Part shown: piece by piece, positions 52,877-64,000 of the stretch
Position numbering within the stretch: the stretch's first letter is position 1
Layout: each line of letters starts with the position of its first letter
Source: Gluconacetobacter asukensis
GTDB taxonomy: Bacteria; Pseudomonadota; Alphaproteobacteria; Acetobacterales; Acetobacteraceae
NCBI RefSeq assembly: GCF_014174375.1
Contig: NZ_JABEQE010000015.1
Coordinates: forward strand, 1-64,000
DNA length: 64,000 bases
Direction of reading: 5' to 3'
Notes under the pieces: generated by a model
The model's database searches: none
Seen by the model: the letters and a program-made list of their open reading frames with translations, nothing else
What the model was told of the DNA's origin: nothing
Translations under genes and position numbers: made by a program

Positions 52877-54979
52877 ATGACGATGCTGGAGAATGGCACG
52901 GTGGCCGCGCAGACGATGCGCGATATCGCGGCCGTTGTGCCCATCCTGCCGGAAACGGCCGTCGGCGGCGATGTCCAGCAGCATTTCGAGAATGACCCCC
53001 ACCTGCTGTATGTCGTCATCGTCGATCGGGAAGGGCACCCGCTGGGCCTTGTCGACCGCCATACGTTTCATGTGCGCATGGCCGGCCAGTACGGATATTC
53101 GGTCTATCACCGACGCCCTGTCACGCTGCTGATGGACCCGCGCCCGACCATCGTCGAAGCCGCCGTGCTGGTGGCGGACTTCCTGCCGCAGGCCCTGGGT
53201 GCGAACCCGTCGGAATTGCTGCTGGGCTTCATCGTCGTCGAACACGGGATCTGCCTGGGGGTCGGCTCGGCCATCGACCTGGTCCGTCACGCGCATGCCG
53301 CCAAGAAGACGGCGCTGTCGGAGTTGCGCACGGCGACGGAGAGGCTCCATGAGGCGAATGAGAAGATCCTGCGCGATAAGCTGTTCATCGACCGCATCGT
53401 CCAGAATGTGCCGTCGCCGCTGATCGTCCGGTCCGTCGGGGATGGGGAGGTCATTCTGATGAACCGCGCGGCCAGGCGGTTCGGCGATTCCGCCCTCTCT
53501 GAAAGGACGTCTCATATGACGTCCTGCATGACGGATGCGGCGCCGGCGGCTGACGGGCAGGCGAGCATGGAGTTTTCGCTCGAGGACCCGGAGGGAAATC
53601 GGCGGGACCTGATCCTCAATCGGCTGATGATTGCCGACCAGTCGGGAATGCCGCTGTGGGACCTGTATGTTTTCGATGACGTGACGGTCTATCGGGAGAA
53701 TGAGCGGCAGATCGAGCGGCTGGCCCATTTCGACAAGGTGACCGATCTGGCCAATCGCCGTCTGTTCAGCATGCGGCTGGAGGCCTTGTGCGGCAGGAAC
53801 AGGCCGGCTGTGCTGTTCTATATCGACCTTGACTATTTCAAGACGGTGAATGACGTCCATGGTCATCCTGCGGGGGACGCCCTGCTGCGCCTTGTCGCGG
53901 AACGTCTGCGCGAGCACGGGCGGCCTGGCGACCTGATCGCCCGCCTCGGGGGGGATGAATTCGCCATTCTATGGTCCAATACCGCCTCGCCGTCGGAAAT
54001 CGAACTGCGGATGACGCCGCTTCTGGCGTCGCTGAGCGCGCCCTATCTGGTGGATGGCAAGCGGATCGTGATCGGGGCCAGTATCGGGTCCGCCCGTTTC
54101 CCCGAAGATGCCGACAGTGCGGAGACCCTGCTGCAGCACGCGGATATGGCGATGTATCGCGCGAAGACCCAGGGGCGGAATCGCTTCCTGCAGTTCCAGG
54201 CCGCGCTGAGCGACGAGGTCAGGAGTGCCGCGATCCTGACCGAGGAACTGCGCGACGCGCTGGCGAGCGAGACCCTGACCCTGCATTTCCAGCCGATCTA
54301 CGAGCGTGAGGGCCAGCAGGTCAGGAGTTGCGAGGCCCTGGTGCGCTGGTGCCATCCGGCGCGCGGCACCGTCCTGCCTGACCAGTTCATCGGGCTTGCC
54401 GAACAGAACGGGCTGATCCACACGCTGGGGCAGTGGGTGATGCATGCCGCGTGCCGCGAAGCGATGTTATGGCCGGACGGTATCAGGGTGGCGGTGAATG
54501 TATCGTCGATCCAGCTGGGCGATGCGGCCTTTCCCGACATGGTAAGGCGAATCCTCCGGCAGACCGGCCTGGCGGCGCACAGGCTGGAAATCGAGATTAC
54601 GGAAACATCGTTTCTGAAAAACGAGAAAGCGAACCATGCGGCGCTGCGAAAGCTGGCCGAGATCGGTTGCCGGCTGGTGCTGGATGATTTTGGAACCGGA
54701 TATTCCTCGCTGAAATATCTGTGGTCCTTTCCGTTCAGCAAGATCAAGATCGATTGTGGGTTTGTGCAGGCTATGTCTCAGGAGAAGGTCGGCAGGATCG
54801 CGCGGACCATCCTCAGCCTCGCGCATTCCCTGGATCTGTCTGTTACTGCCGAAGGTGTGGAAACGGACGAACAGCATCGGCTGCTCGTCAGGATGGGTTG
54901 CGACGAGGTCCAGGGCTATCTGTTCGCCCAGCCCCGGCCGGTGGAAGATATTCTGCCGGCTCTGAGGGCATGTGCCTGA
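52877..54979 (+). CDS. CBS-PAS-GGDEF-EAL cyclic di-GMP enzyme
   Basis: This 700-residue soluble protein has an N-terminal CBS-like pair (about residues 10-140), a coiled coil (145-175), PAS (about 175-275), GGDEF (about 285-440) and EAL (about 455-695). The GGDEF half has RLGGDEF and an RPGD inhibitory site. The EAL half has EALVRW, DDFGTGYSSL and AEGVET, so both activities look intact. It may make or degrade cyclic di-GMP, as the paired PDEA/DGC proteins of cellulose-making relatives do. ATG 52877 follows GAAGG. No cellulose genes are in the window. Confidence 0.9.
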   Translation: MTMLENGTVAAQTMRDIAAVVPILPETAVGGDVQQHFENDPHLLYVVIVDREGHPLGLVDRHTFHVRMAGQYGYSVYHRRPVTLLMDPRPTIVEAAVLVADFLPQALGANPSELLLGFIVVEHGICLGVGSAIDLVRHAHAAKKTALSELRTATERLHEANEKILRDKLFIDRIVQNVPSPLIVRSVGDGEVILMNRAARRFGDSALSERTSHMTSCMTDAAPAADGQASMEFSLEDPEGNRRDLILNRLMIADQSGMPLWDLYVFDDVTVYRENERQIERLAHFDKVTDLANRRLFSMRLEALCGRNRPAVLFYIDLDYFKTVNDVHGHPAGDALLRLVAERLREHGRPGDLIARLGGDEFAILWSNTASPSEIELRMTPLLASLSAPYLVDGKRIVIGASIGSARFPEDADSAETLLQHADMAMYRAKTQGRNRFLQFQAALSDEVRSAAILTEELRDALASETLTLHFQPIYEREGQQVRSCEALVRWCHPARGTVLPDQFIGLAEQNGLIHTLGQWVMHAACREAMLWPDGIRVAVNVSSIQLGDAAFPDMVRRILRQTGLAAHRLEIEITETSFLKNEKANHAALRKLAEIGCRLVLDDFGTGYSSLKYLWSFPFSKIKIDCGFVQAMSQEKVGRIARTILSLAHSLDLSVTAEGVETDEQHRLLVRMGCDEVQGYLFAQPRPVEDILPALRACA

Positions 54980-55187
54980 TCAGCGGGACGGGCAGAAAGG
55001 GGCGGCCCGGTGCGCCGTCTTCATGGTCAAAATGAAATTTTCTTTTATGATTTGATCGCGTTGTCGTGCGATTTTGCAACACATTCCTATGATGCTATGG
55101 CGTGTGCCTCTACACGCTCGCGATGCGCGGGGCTGCAACTGTGCGGTGGGGAAGGCGTTCCCATGCCGTTATGGCCGACCGGATGTT

Positions 55188-56312
55188 ATGCATAAGACAA
55201 TCAAGAATACTCTGACCTATCCTGTCTGGGCACTCCAGCTTTTCACCGGGGTGAAATCCTTTCGCGACAATCCGCTGATCGGCAGCCGTCGGCTGAATGA
55301 GACGGGGCTGCATGTTCTGCGCCAGAGCCTGGCCCATCGGGCCTCATCATGGCGCCGGCGGCGGCTGAAACGTGCGATTCCGCCGCATCTCGTGACCGAG
55401 TTCGACTGTGACGGGTTCGTCGTCATCCGCGACTTTCTGCCGGCCGCGACGTTCAGCCGGCTTCTCGATGATGTCCGGCAATATCGGGGAGAGGCGCGCG
55501 AGACCATTCAGGGCGATACGGTGACCCGCCGCATCGCTCTGGAGCCCCGGGTTCTGGCCCGCATGCCCGGTGTCCGGCAGTTGCTCGACGTGCCTCTGCT
55601 GGGCCGGCTGATCCGGCTGGCCGGCAGCCGCGACTGTGAACCGCTTTATTATATCCAGACGATCCTGCCGCACGCCGTTACCGGTGTTCCCGATCCGCAG
55701 CTTCAGCTTCATGCCGATACGTTTCATCCCACCGTCAAGGCCTGGTTCACGCTGACCGAGACGGCGGAGAATAGCGGCCCGTTCGTGTACGTTCCCGGTT
55801 CGCACAGGCTGAATCCGGCACGGCAGGCGTGGGAAAAGCGGATGAGCCTGGAGGCGGCCGGTTCCGCCGATCGTCTGAGCGGACGTGGGTCCTTCCGTGT
55901 CGACGAGGAGGCGCTTGCCGCCATGGGCTATCCGGCGCCACGCGCCGTTGCCGTGCCCGCCAATACGCTGATCGTCGCCGATACCGGCGGCTTTCATGCG
56001 CGCGGGGCCAGCGAGCAGCCCGGTATCCGGGTGGAAATCTGGGCGTACGAACGGGGCAATCCGTTCTTTGCGCCCCTGGTGGATCTGTGGCGCATTCATG
56101 CGGTCGGACGGCGTCGCGCGCCCGCCTTATGGGCATTCCATGACTGGCTGGAGGAAGGTGGGGTGGGTGTCCATGTCTGGCGGAAGCGCGGACATGTCGG
56201 CGCCTTCGACCAGGATGTCGGTGGACATGCCAGCGTGCATGTTCCCCCCGGTGTGTCCGGTCGGTTCGGGCAGGTGACCTCTCGCATGCTTCGTCGGTTC
56301 CTGCGTCGGTAG
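55188..56312 (+). CDS. Phytanoyl-CoA dioxygenase (PhyH) family protein
   Basis: This protein of about 374 residues has a double-stranded beta-helix domain (about 105-325). It shows the 2-oxoglutarate/Fe(II) facial triad: HAD in LQLHADTFHP and the distal His in GGFHARGA, with a likely Arg in IRVEIW. It is probably an oxygenase acting on a lipid or small molecule; the substrate is unknown. The first 60 residues are basic and unlike the core. The start is uncertain: the open frame extends to 55074, and 55188 is the best-placed ATG. A 208-base gap separates it from the cyclic di-GMP gene. Confidence 0.8.
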   Translation: MHKTIKNTLTYPVWALQLFTGVKSFRDNPLIGSRRLNETGLHVLRQSLAHRASSWRRRRLKRAIPPHLVTEFDCDGFVVIRDFLPAATFSRLLDDVRQYRGEARETIQGDTVTRRIALEPRVLARMPGVRQLLDVPLLGRLIRLAGSRDCEPLYYIQTILPHAVTGVPDPQLQLHADTFHPTVKAWFTLTETAENSGPFVYVPGSHRLNPARQAWEKRMSLEAAGSADRLSGRGSFRVDEEALAAMGYPAPRAVAVPANTLIVADTGGFHARGASEQPGIRVEIWAYERGNPFFAPLVDLWRIHAVGRRRAPALWAFHDWLEEGGVGVHVWRKRGHVGAFDQDVGGHASVHVPPGVSGRFGQVTSRMLRRFLRR

Positions 56313-56317
56313 GCTGG

Positions 56318-57442
56318 TCACCCCGGCAGGCTCTTCCAGGTCGGGCCGCCCATGCCTGGGGGGAGGGTTGCCTCATAGACGCCGCGCGCCACGGCGCGGG
56401 CCAGCACGTCGGCCGCCAATGCGCCCAGCCGTGCGACATGGAGCGGGCGCGGGCCGGCGGGCAGGGGGCGGCGGCCCGTGGACAGGGCGAAAATGACGTC
56501 TCCGTCGAAGGGCGAGTGAACCGGGCGAATGGCGCGGGCAAGCCCGTCCTGCGCCATCATGGCCACGCGCTTGAGGTCATCGGCATCGATATCGGCATCG
56601 GTGGCGATGCAGGCGATGGTGGTGTTGGCGCGGGCCGCCGGGTTGAATTTCGCCCGGCCCCAATCCTCGGGTTCGACATGGGCGGCGCTGGCGCCCAGCC
56701 CGCCGAATTCGCGGCCCATTTCGAAGGCGCCGGCCCAGAAATGACGCGTGCCCGGCACGACCACCGAGCCGAGGCTGTTGACCGCCACCAGCGCGCCGAC
56801 GGTCAGCCCGTCGGCGGTGACGAAGGAGGCCGAGCCGAGCCCGCCCTTGAGCGCGCCGGCCTGGGCCCCGTAGCCCGCGCCCGCCGTGCCGAGATCGACA
56901 GTGCGGGCGGGGTGGTCCATGGCCCGCAATGCCAGGTCGCGATAGGGCGGGTTGAGGCCCCAGCTCTTGTCGCCGCCATTGGCCAGGTCGAACAGGATCG
57001 CGGTGGGCACGATGGGCGAGGGCGGGACGCCGGGTTGTTTCGTCATGGAAAAGCCGCGCCCGTGCGCGCCCAGCCACGCAGCGACGCCGTCGGCCGAGCC
57101 CAGCCCGTACACCGAGCCGCCGGACAGCACGATGGCGTCGACACTGCGTACGAGATTGCCGGCGGTGAGGGCATCGGTCTCGCGCGTGCCGGGGCCGCCG
57201 CCGCGCACATCGACCGCGCAGGCCACCCGCTGGTCGGGCAGGATGACCGTGACCCCGGTGCGGGCCTTCGCGTCATGCGCCTCGCCGATGGTGAGGCCCG
57301 CGACATCGGTGATGAGGTTGGTGGGGCCTACATGGCCGGGGCCGGGATGCAGCGGGTCGCCCGCTGCCGCGCGGGCCTGCGTCGCGCGGGCCGCCAGCAT
57401 CGGCAGGGCGGCCGTGAGGCCGAGAAGCATGCGTCTTTTCAT
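56318..57442 (-). CDS. P1-family (DmpA/S58) aminopeptidase, exported
   Basis: This protein of about 374 residues has a signal peptide (about 1-26, TQARAAA). The self-processing DmpA fold has NLITDVAGLTIG, GGGPGTRETDAL, LSGGSVYGL and the nucleophile region ARANTTIACIATDA, where precursor cleavage makes the active N-terminal Ser/Thr. Such enzymes remove N-terminal residues from peptides or amides, including D- and beta-amino acid forms. Start 57442 is chosen for the signal peptide; the frame above overlaps the amidase gene. It is the last gene of a three-gene minus-strand unit. Confidence 0.87.
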   Translation of the reverse strand: MKRRMLLGLTAALPMLAARATQARAAAGDPLHPGPGHVGPTNLITDVAGLTIGEAHDAKARTGVTVILPDQRVACAVDVRGGGPGTRETDALTAGNLVRSVDAIVLSGGSVYGLGSADGVAAWLGAHGRGFSMTKQPGVPPSPIVPTAILFDLANGGDKSWGLNPPYRDLALRAMDHPARTVDLGTAGAGYGAQAGALKGGLGSASFVTADGLTVGALVAVNSLGSVVVPGTRHFWAGAFEMGREFGGLGASAAHVEPEDWGRAKFNPAARANTTIACIATDADIDADDLKRVAMMAQDGLARAIRPVHSPFDGDVIFALSTGRRPLPAGPRPLHVARLGALAADVLARAVARGVYEATLPPGMGGPTWKSLPG

Positions 57443-57482
57443 CGGGTAGCGGACCTTGTGCGACGGGGCGTTCAGGGGACGT

Positions 57483-58895
57483 TCAGGCGAGGGGCGGGGG
57501 CTGGGGGGATTCGCCGGGCCAGTGGGGCACGCGTCCATATTCCTGTTCGAACCACCGGCCCAGGCGGATGGCCTGCAGGTCGGCGAAGCGCCTTGTGACG
57601 ATCTGCAGCCCGATGGGCGTGCCGGCGCGCGAGAAGCCGCAATTGAGGGTGAGGGCCGGCTGTTCGGACATGTTCCACGGCAGGGTGAAGGCGCAATGTT
57701 CGAACGGGAGGGATGGATCGTTGGTGGGCGAGGCCCAGTCGGCCGGGAAGGAGAGGTTGGGCGTGGTGGGGGACAGGACCACATCCACCGTGTCGAACAG
57801 GGCGGCGCAGGCCTGGCGCAGGGTGAAGGTGCCGCCGAAGCCGCGTGCGGCCTCCACGCCCGTGACATGGGCGCCCGCGCTGACCCATTCTAGGATATAG
57901 GGCAGGATGCGTGCGCGCCGTTTTTCGGGCAGCCGACTGACCTCGTCCCAGAATTTGGCGCGCCAGAACAGGTCGATGCCGTCGAGGATGTCCCGCGTGA
58001 GGACGGGTGGCGCTGCGACTATGGTGGCGCCCGCGCGGGCGAACAGGGTGGCGGCGTTTTCGATGGCGGCGGCGATTTCCGCATCGGCCCCGAGGCCGCA
58101 GCCGGCATCCAGCATCACGCCCACGCGCAGCCCGGCCGGCGAAAGGGGGGCGGCCGACCAGGCGATGGCCTCGTAGGGCAGGGCGGTGGCATCGCGCGAG
58201 TCGGGCAGGGTGAGCGGCCCCATGGCCAGGGCGGCATCCGCCATGCCGCGCGTCATGGGGCCGGCGCAGCGGCCGGTATAGTAAGGATCGATGGGGATGC
58301 GGCCCAGCGTGGGCTTGAAGCCCACCGTGCCGCACCATGCGGCGGGCAGGCGTACCGAGCCGCCGATATCGGTGCCGACATGGATGGGCCCGTAGCAGGC
58401 CGCCGCCGCCGCCGAGGCGCCGGCGGAAGAGCCGCCCGGATTGGTGGCGAGGTTCCACGGGTTGCGCGCCAGCGTATGGAAGCTGGAGAGGCCGGAGGAG
58501 AGCATGCCGTAATCGGGGATGGTCGTCTTGGCGAAGATGATGGCGCCGGCCTCGCGCAGGCGGGCGGCGCAGGGGGCGTCGGCCGGGGCGGGGGAGAGTT
58601 CCACCGCCGCCGTGCCCAGGGGTACGGGGTCGTTGGCCGTGGCGATCAGTTCCTTGACCGTGACGGGCACGCCGTCCAGCACGCCCATGGGCTGGCCCTG
58701 CTGCCAGCGCGCGGTGGAGGCGGCGGCCTGGGCTTCGGCCTGTTCGGGCCGCCAGAGATAGAGCGCGCCGAGCGTTGGTTCCCAGCGGGCGATATGGGCG
58801 TTGAGCGCGCGCATCACCTCGGTGGGCGTGAACATGCCCGTGGCGTAACCGGTGAGCATTTCCGTCGCGTCGAGGGCAAAGAGGGGTTTCGTCAT
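57483..58895 (-). CDS. Amidase-signature family amidase
   Basis: This 470-residue cytoplasmic hydrolase has the Ser-cisSer-Lys triad: Lys81 in VPVTVKEL, Ser156 in NPGGSSAGAS and the nucleophile Ser180 in GTDIGGSVRLPA. It hydrolyses an amide bond; the substrate is not predictable. There is no signal peptide. It lies 18 bases after the TonB receptor and 40 bases before the peptidase, so the three should be co-transcribed. It should act after the substrate has crossed the inner membrane. Confidence 0.92.
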   Translation of the reverse strand: MTKPLFALDATEMLTGYATGMFTPTEVMRALNAHIARWEPTLGALYLWRPEQAEAQAAASTARWQQGQPMGVLDGVPVTVKELIATANDPVPLGTAAVELSPAPADAPCAARLREAGAIIFAKTTIPDYGMLSSGLSSFHTLARNPWNLATNPGGSSAGASAAAAACYGPIHVGTDIGGSVRLPAAWCGTVGFKPTLGRIPIDPYYTGRCAGPMTRGMADAALAMGPLTLPDSRDATALPYEAIAWSAAPLSPAGLRVGVMLDAGCGLGADAEIAAAIENAATLFARAGATIVAAPPVLTRDILDGIDLFWRAKFWDEVSRLPEKRRARILPYILEWVSAGAHVTGVEAARGFGGTFTLRQACAALFDTVDVVLSPTTPNLSFPADWASPTNDPSLPFEHCAFTLPWNMSEQPALTLNCGFSRAGTPIGLQIVTRRFADLQAIRLGRWFEQEYGRVPHWPGESPQPPPLA

Positions 58896-58913
58896 GACTG
58901 GCGCCCTGCCTGT

Positions 58914-61352
<2,439 letters not shown>

Positions 61353-61590
61353 GGTTGCATGGTCGAAATAAAATGCGTGAGTTCGAAAAGCGGAGCAGAG
61401 TAGAACGGTTTCCGTAACACCCCGGCGACGTGCGGTGGTGTATGATCTGGCGTGCCGGCGGTGGCGTATATGACGGGATGCGGGGCGGGGTGCAATAACG
61501 GTTGCCTCGGCGGGTGGTCTGCTTCACATTGTTGTTGAATCATAATGATATGTGGCGCGCCACGCGTCAGACTGTTTCCGGGTGGCTGCC

Positions 61591-62586
61591 ATGGATCTGA
61601 AAGCCCTGCGTGTTTTCATCGAGGTTTCGCGGACAGGCTCGTTGCGGCAGGCAGCACAGCTTCTGGGCATGTCGCCGGCTGCCGTGGCGCGCAAGCTGGA
61701 TCATCTGGAATATTATTTTCGGACCCCGTTGCTCGACCGCTCGCCCAGCGGCATGGCCCTGACCGAAGCGGGCGAATTGCTGGCCGAGCGCGCGCGCCTG
61801 ACCCTGGGCGACATGGATACCACGCGCCAGCTGATCGACGACCTGCGCGGCCTGCGGCGCGGCAGCGTGTGCATCTACGCGGGCGGTGCGCTGGTTTCCG
61901 AACTTCTGGTGCCGATCCTGACCGAGATCCATGACCGCTATCCCGGCCTGCGTTTCCGGGTGAGCGAAGGGCGCACCAAGGAGCTGTTCGAGGCCCTGCG
62001 CCATGGCGAGGCCGATCTGGGCGTGGCCATTTTCTCGCCCGAGAGCGCCAGGCCCTATGTACAGGCGAGTACGCCGCTGGAGCATGCCGCGATCGTGGGG
62101 GCGGACCATCCGCTGGCGACGATGCGGGGTGTTACCCTGCGCGATGTCGTGCGCCATCCGCTGGCGGTGCCCGATGCATCCTATTCGGTGCGGCAGGAGA
62201 TGGAGCGTGTGGCCCGGAGCAACGGCCTGAGCATCGACCCCGTTTTCGTCACCGGATCGTTGATCGTGCAGAAGGAACTTGCCCTGCAGGGGCGGGCGGT
62301 GCTGATCCTGCCGCCGGAATGTTTTCGCCGCGAGATCGAAGCCGGGTCGCTCAGGAGCGTGCCCCTGCTGGGCGAGGACCGCATCGGCACCAGCCTGGAT
62401 GTGTGCCGCCATCCCGACCGCGCCCTGACCTATGCCGCGCGTGCCCTCAACACGGCCCTGCTGGAGCATATGCGCCGGCGTGAGAAGGGGGTGGGCGGCC
62501 CGGACGCATGCTGGCAGACTATGGGCGTCTCCGACCCGATCGGTGGGGGCGGGCCCGATATGGCCGGGCTGCGGTATCGGGCATGA
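61591..62586 (+). CDS. LysR-family regulator, divergent from the TonB receptor operon
   Basis: This 331-residue LTTR has an N-terminal HTH (MDLKALRVFIEVSRTGSLRQAAQLLGMSPAAVARKL) and a ligand domain (about 90-300). The C-terminal tail of about 25 residues is Gly/Pro-rich. ATG 61591 gives the canonical LTTR N-terminus; the frame reaches back to 61552. The 238-base divergent region includes an AT-rich stretch (61530-61552) with short dyads typical of LTTR sites. It probably regulates the receptor-amidase-peptidase operon and perhaps the downstream symporter. Confidence 0.87.
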   Translation: MDLKALRVFIEVSRTGSLRQAAQLLGMSPAAVARKLDHLEYYFRTPLLDRSPSGMALTEAGELLAERARLTLGDMDTTRQLIDDLRGLRRGSVCIYAGGALVSELLVPILTEIHDRYPGLRFRVSEGRTKELFEALRHGEADLGVAIFSPESARPYVQASTPLEHAAIVGADHPLATMRGVTLRDVVRHPLAVPDASYSVRQEMERVARSNGLSIDPVFVTGSLIVQKELALQGRAVLILPPECFRREIEAGSLRSVPLLGEDRIGTSLDVCRHPDRALTYAARALNTALLEHMRRREKGVGGPDACWQTMGVSDPIGGGGPDMAGLRYRA

Positions 62587-62710
62587 ACCCGCATGACACG
62601 GCCGGAATCCGCATGGGAGCGGCACGGACCGGCATGTTGGCCGGATCTTCGTCCGGCACAATTCCGCATGGGAGGGCAGCGCACTGAAGCCGCGATTGAC
62701 AGAGGGACGC

Positions 62711-62914
62711 ATGAGAGATGTGTGGCGTGTCGGCCTGGGGGTTGGCGTGCCGTTCGGCGCGATCGTGCTGTTGCTGCCCATCCTGAGTTCCAGCCGCCTG
62801 CTGATCTTCGGGGTGCCGCTGGTGGTGTGCTGGCTGTTCGGCTGGTTCTTCCTGACGTCGCTGTGCATGGTCGTCGTCTGGCTGGCGTTCGATCGCGGAG
62901 GGGATGATGGCTAG
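62711..62914 (+). CDS. DUF3311-type small membrane protein
   Basis: This 67-residue protein has two membrane segments (about residues 10-26 and 31-57). Such small proteins usually precede sodium:solute symporters and are thought to be accessory subunits (compare YhdT/PanF-type pairs). ATG 62711 follows GAGGGA. Its stop overlaps the symporter start by nine bases. Confidence 0.82.
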   Translation: MRDVWRVGLGVGVPFGAIVLLLPILSSSRLLIFGVPLVVCWLFGWFFLTSLCMVVVWLAFDRGGDDG

Positions 62915-64000
62915 TATCGTCTTCTTCCTGGTCATTCTGCTGTCGATCCTGGTGGCGCTGTTCTCGCGGCGTGGCCATGGGCACCAGGACAGCCGCGATT
63001 TCTTCGTGGCGTCGGGGCAGTTCGGCGGCATCCTGGTCTTCATGCTGGCGGTGGGGGAAACCTACAGTATCGGCAGCATCATGGGGTTTCCGTCGGCGGC
63101 CTACAGCACCGGCACGTCCTTCATCATCTGGTTCCTCAGCTATATCGTGCTGGCCTATCCGGTCGGTTATTTCATCAATCCGCTGATCTGGCGGGTGGGG
63201 CGGCATTACCAGGCCCTGACCATGGCCGATCTGTTCCGTGCCCGTTTCGGCAGCGTCGGGCTGGAACGGCTGGTGGTGCTGACGGCGATCCTGTGCCTGC
63301 TGCCGTTCGGCGAATTGCAGATCGTCGGCCTGCTGCGCGTCATCGACCAGTTCCACTGGGCGTTGCCCGAGCAATGGACGACCACCGCCGCCGCCGGGCT
63401 GACCTTCGCCTGGATCATGCTCTCGGGCATCCGCGCGCCGGCCTATGTCTCGGTGATCAAGGACAGTCTGGTGCTGATCGCGGTGACGGTGGTGGGGCTG
63501 GCCGCGTTGCGGGCGGGGGGCATGGCGCATCTGCCGCCCGTGGACTGGAGCGGCCATCCGGTCGCGCTGCGGGACCAGATCTATGCGCTTTCCACCATTC
63601 CGCTCCAGGCCGTGGCGTTCTGTGTGGCGCCGCAGACGGTTGCCTTCGTGTTCACCGCGCGCTCGGCGCGGACGGTGCGCCGCAACCAGATCGTCATGCC
63701 GCTGTATATGGTGATGTTTCCGTTTCTCTATCTGGTGGCGCTGTATGCGCGCTCGGCGGCGCTGCCGGTGCCGTCGCCCAATGCGGTGTTCATGGTGGCG
63801 GCCGGGGCGCTGCTGCCTGATTGGATGGTGGGGCTGGCCGCCGGTGCTTGCGCATTGTCGGGACTGGTGATCCTGGCCGGTACCTGCCTGGCCATCGGCC
63901 CGCTGGTGTCGCGCAACCTGCTGCATGGGCTTTCCGATGCCGGGCAGCGGCGGGGGGCGCAGGCGGTGATCGCGTTCTATCTGCTGTTCTCGATCCTGGC
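62906..64000 (+). CDS. Sodium:solute symporter (SSS family), C-terminal end cut by the window
   Basis: The first 365 or so residues of a multi-pass transporter are visible, beginning MASIVFFLVILLSILVALF and carrying RDFFVASGQFGG, the usual SSS N-terminal pattern. About nine membrane segments can be seen. It imports a small organic solute with sodium. It overlaps the DUF3311 gene and starts at ATG 62906 (62903 is also possible) after GGAGGGG. In context it may bring the product of the exported peptidase into the cell for the amidase. The reading frame is still open at 64000. Confidence 0.9.

Noticed and set aside
62430..63926. 498-codon minus-strand frame opposite the symporter
   Set aside because: It is antisense to the DUF3311 and symporter genes, which have clear membrane topology and ribosome sites on the plus strand.

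Overview
The window is a 64 kb piece of an alphaproteobacterial chromosome of the acetic acid bacterium type (Acetobacteraceae). The best match is Gluconacetobacter, close to but not identical with G. diazotrophicus. The main evidence is a GH68 levansucrase with catalytic residues at D135, D309 and E401 and cysteines at 339 and 395, the positions I recall for G. diazotrophicus LsdA. It is followed by a GH32 levanase and sits beside a complete type II secretion (T2SS) operon in the lsd gene order G-O-E-F-H-I-J-L-M-N-D. The sequence is GC-rich with AT-rich promoter regions. I saw no tRNA, rRNA, CRISPR array, prophage or transposase gene.

Layout. (1) 1-6.1 kb is the phosphate block: the end of pstB, phoU, phoB, phoR, pstS and an OprO/OprP-type porin. 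Two three-repeat Pho boxes precede pstS and the porin. (2) 6.2-9.9 kb holds a LysR regulator, a CBS-pair protein and ilvD. (3) 10.3-16.3 kb is a tripartite RND efflux operon (pump, adaptor, outer membrane lipoprotein) ending in a strong terminator. (4) 16.3-19.6 kb has divergent oxyR and katA with an OxyR operator between them, then a GNAT acetyltransferase. (5) 19.9-29.4 kb has a TonB receptor coupled to a Tat-type phospholipase C, a MASE1-GGDEF protein and a second, paralogous TonB receptor. (6) 29.4-34.4 kb has a 155-bp repeat element, a tandem pair of 1-Cys peroxiredoxins of which one lacks the catalytic cysteine, a small conserved-looking gene, a groES-groEL pair whose GroEL lacks the GGM tail, and cysE.

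(7) 34.4-49.4 kb is the levan module. The T2SS operon runs on the minus strand from gspG to gspK, nearly every junction overlapping. A lytic transglycosylase is divergent from it. lsdA-lsdB are convergent with the transglycosylase. LsdA polymerises fructose from sucrose into levan, LsdB releases fructose from levan, and the T2SS exports LsdA. (8) 50-56.3 kb has an orphan SsuA-like binding protein, a YdhS-like FAD protein, a CBS-PAS-GGDEF-EAL protein and a PhyH-family dioxygenase. (9) 56.3-64 kb looks like an uptake and hydrolysis unit for a peptide- or amide-like substrate: TonB receptor, amidase and exported P1-family peptidase on the minus strand, and a LysR regulator, a DUF3311 protein and a sodium:solute symporter (cut by the window end) on the plus strand.

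The points most worth following up are the inactive peroxiredoxin paralog, a half-site shared by the promoters on both sides of the peroxiredoxin/groESL divide, the probable lipid-anchored secretin, the inverted repeats upstream of lsdA, and two families of small dispersed repeats.
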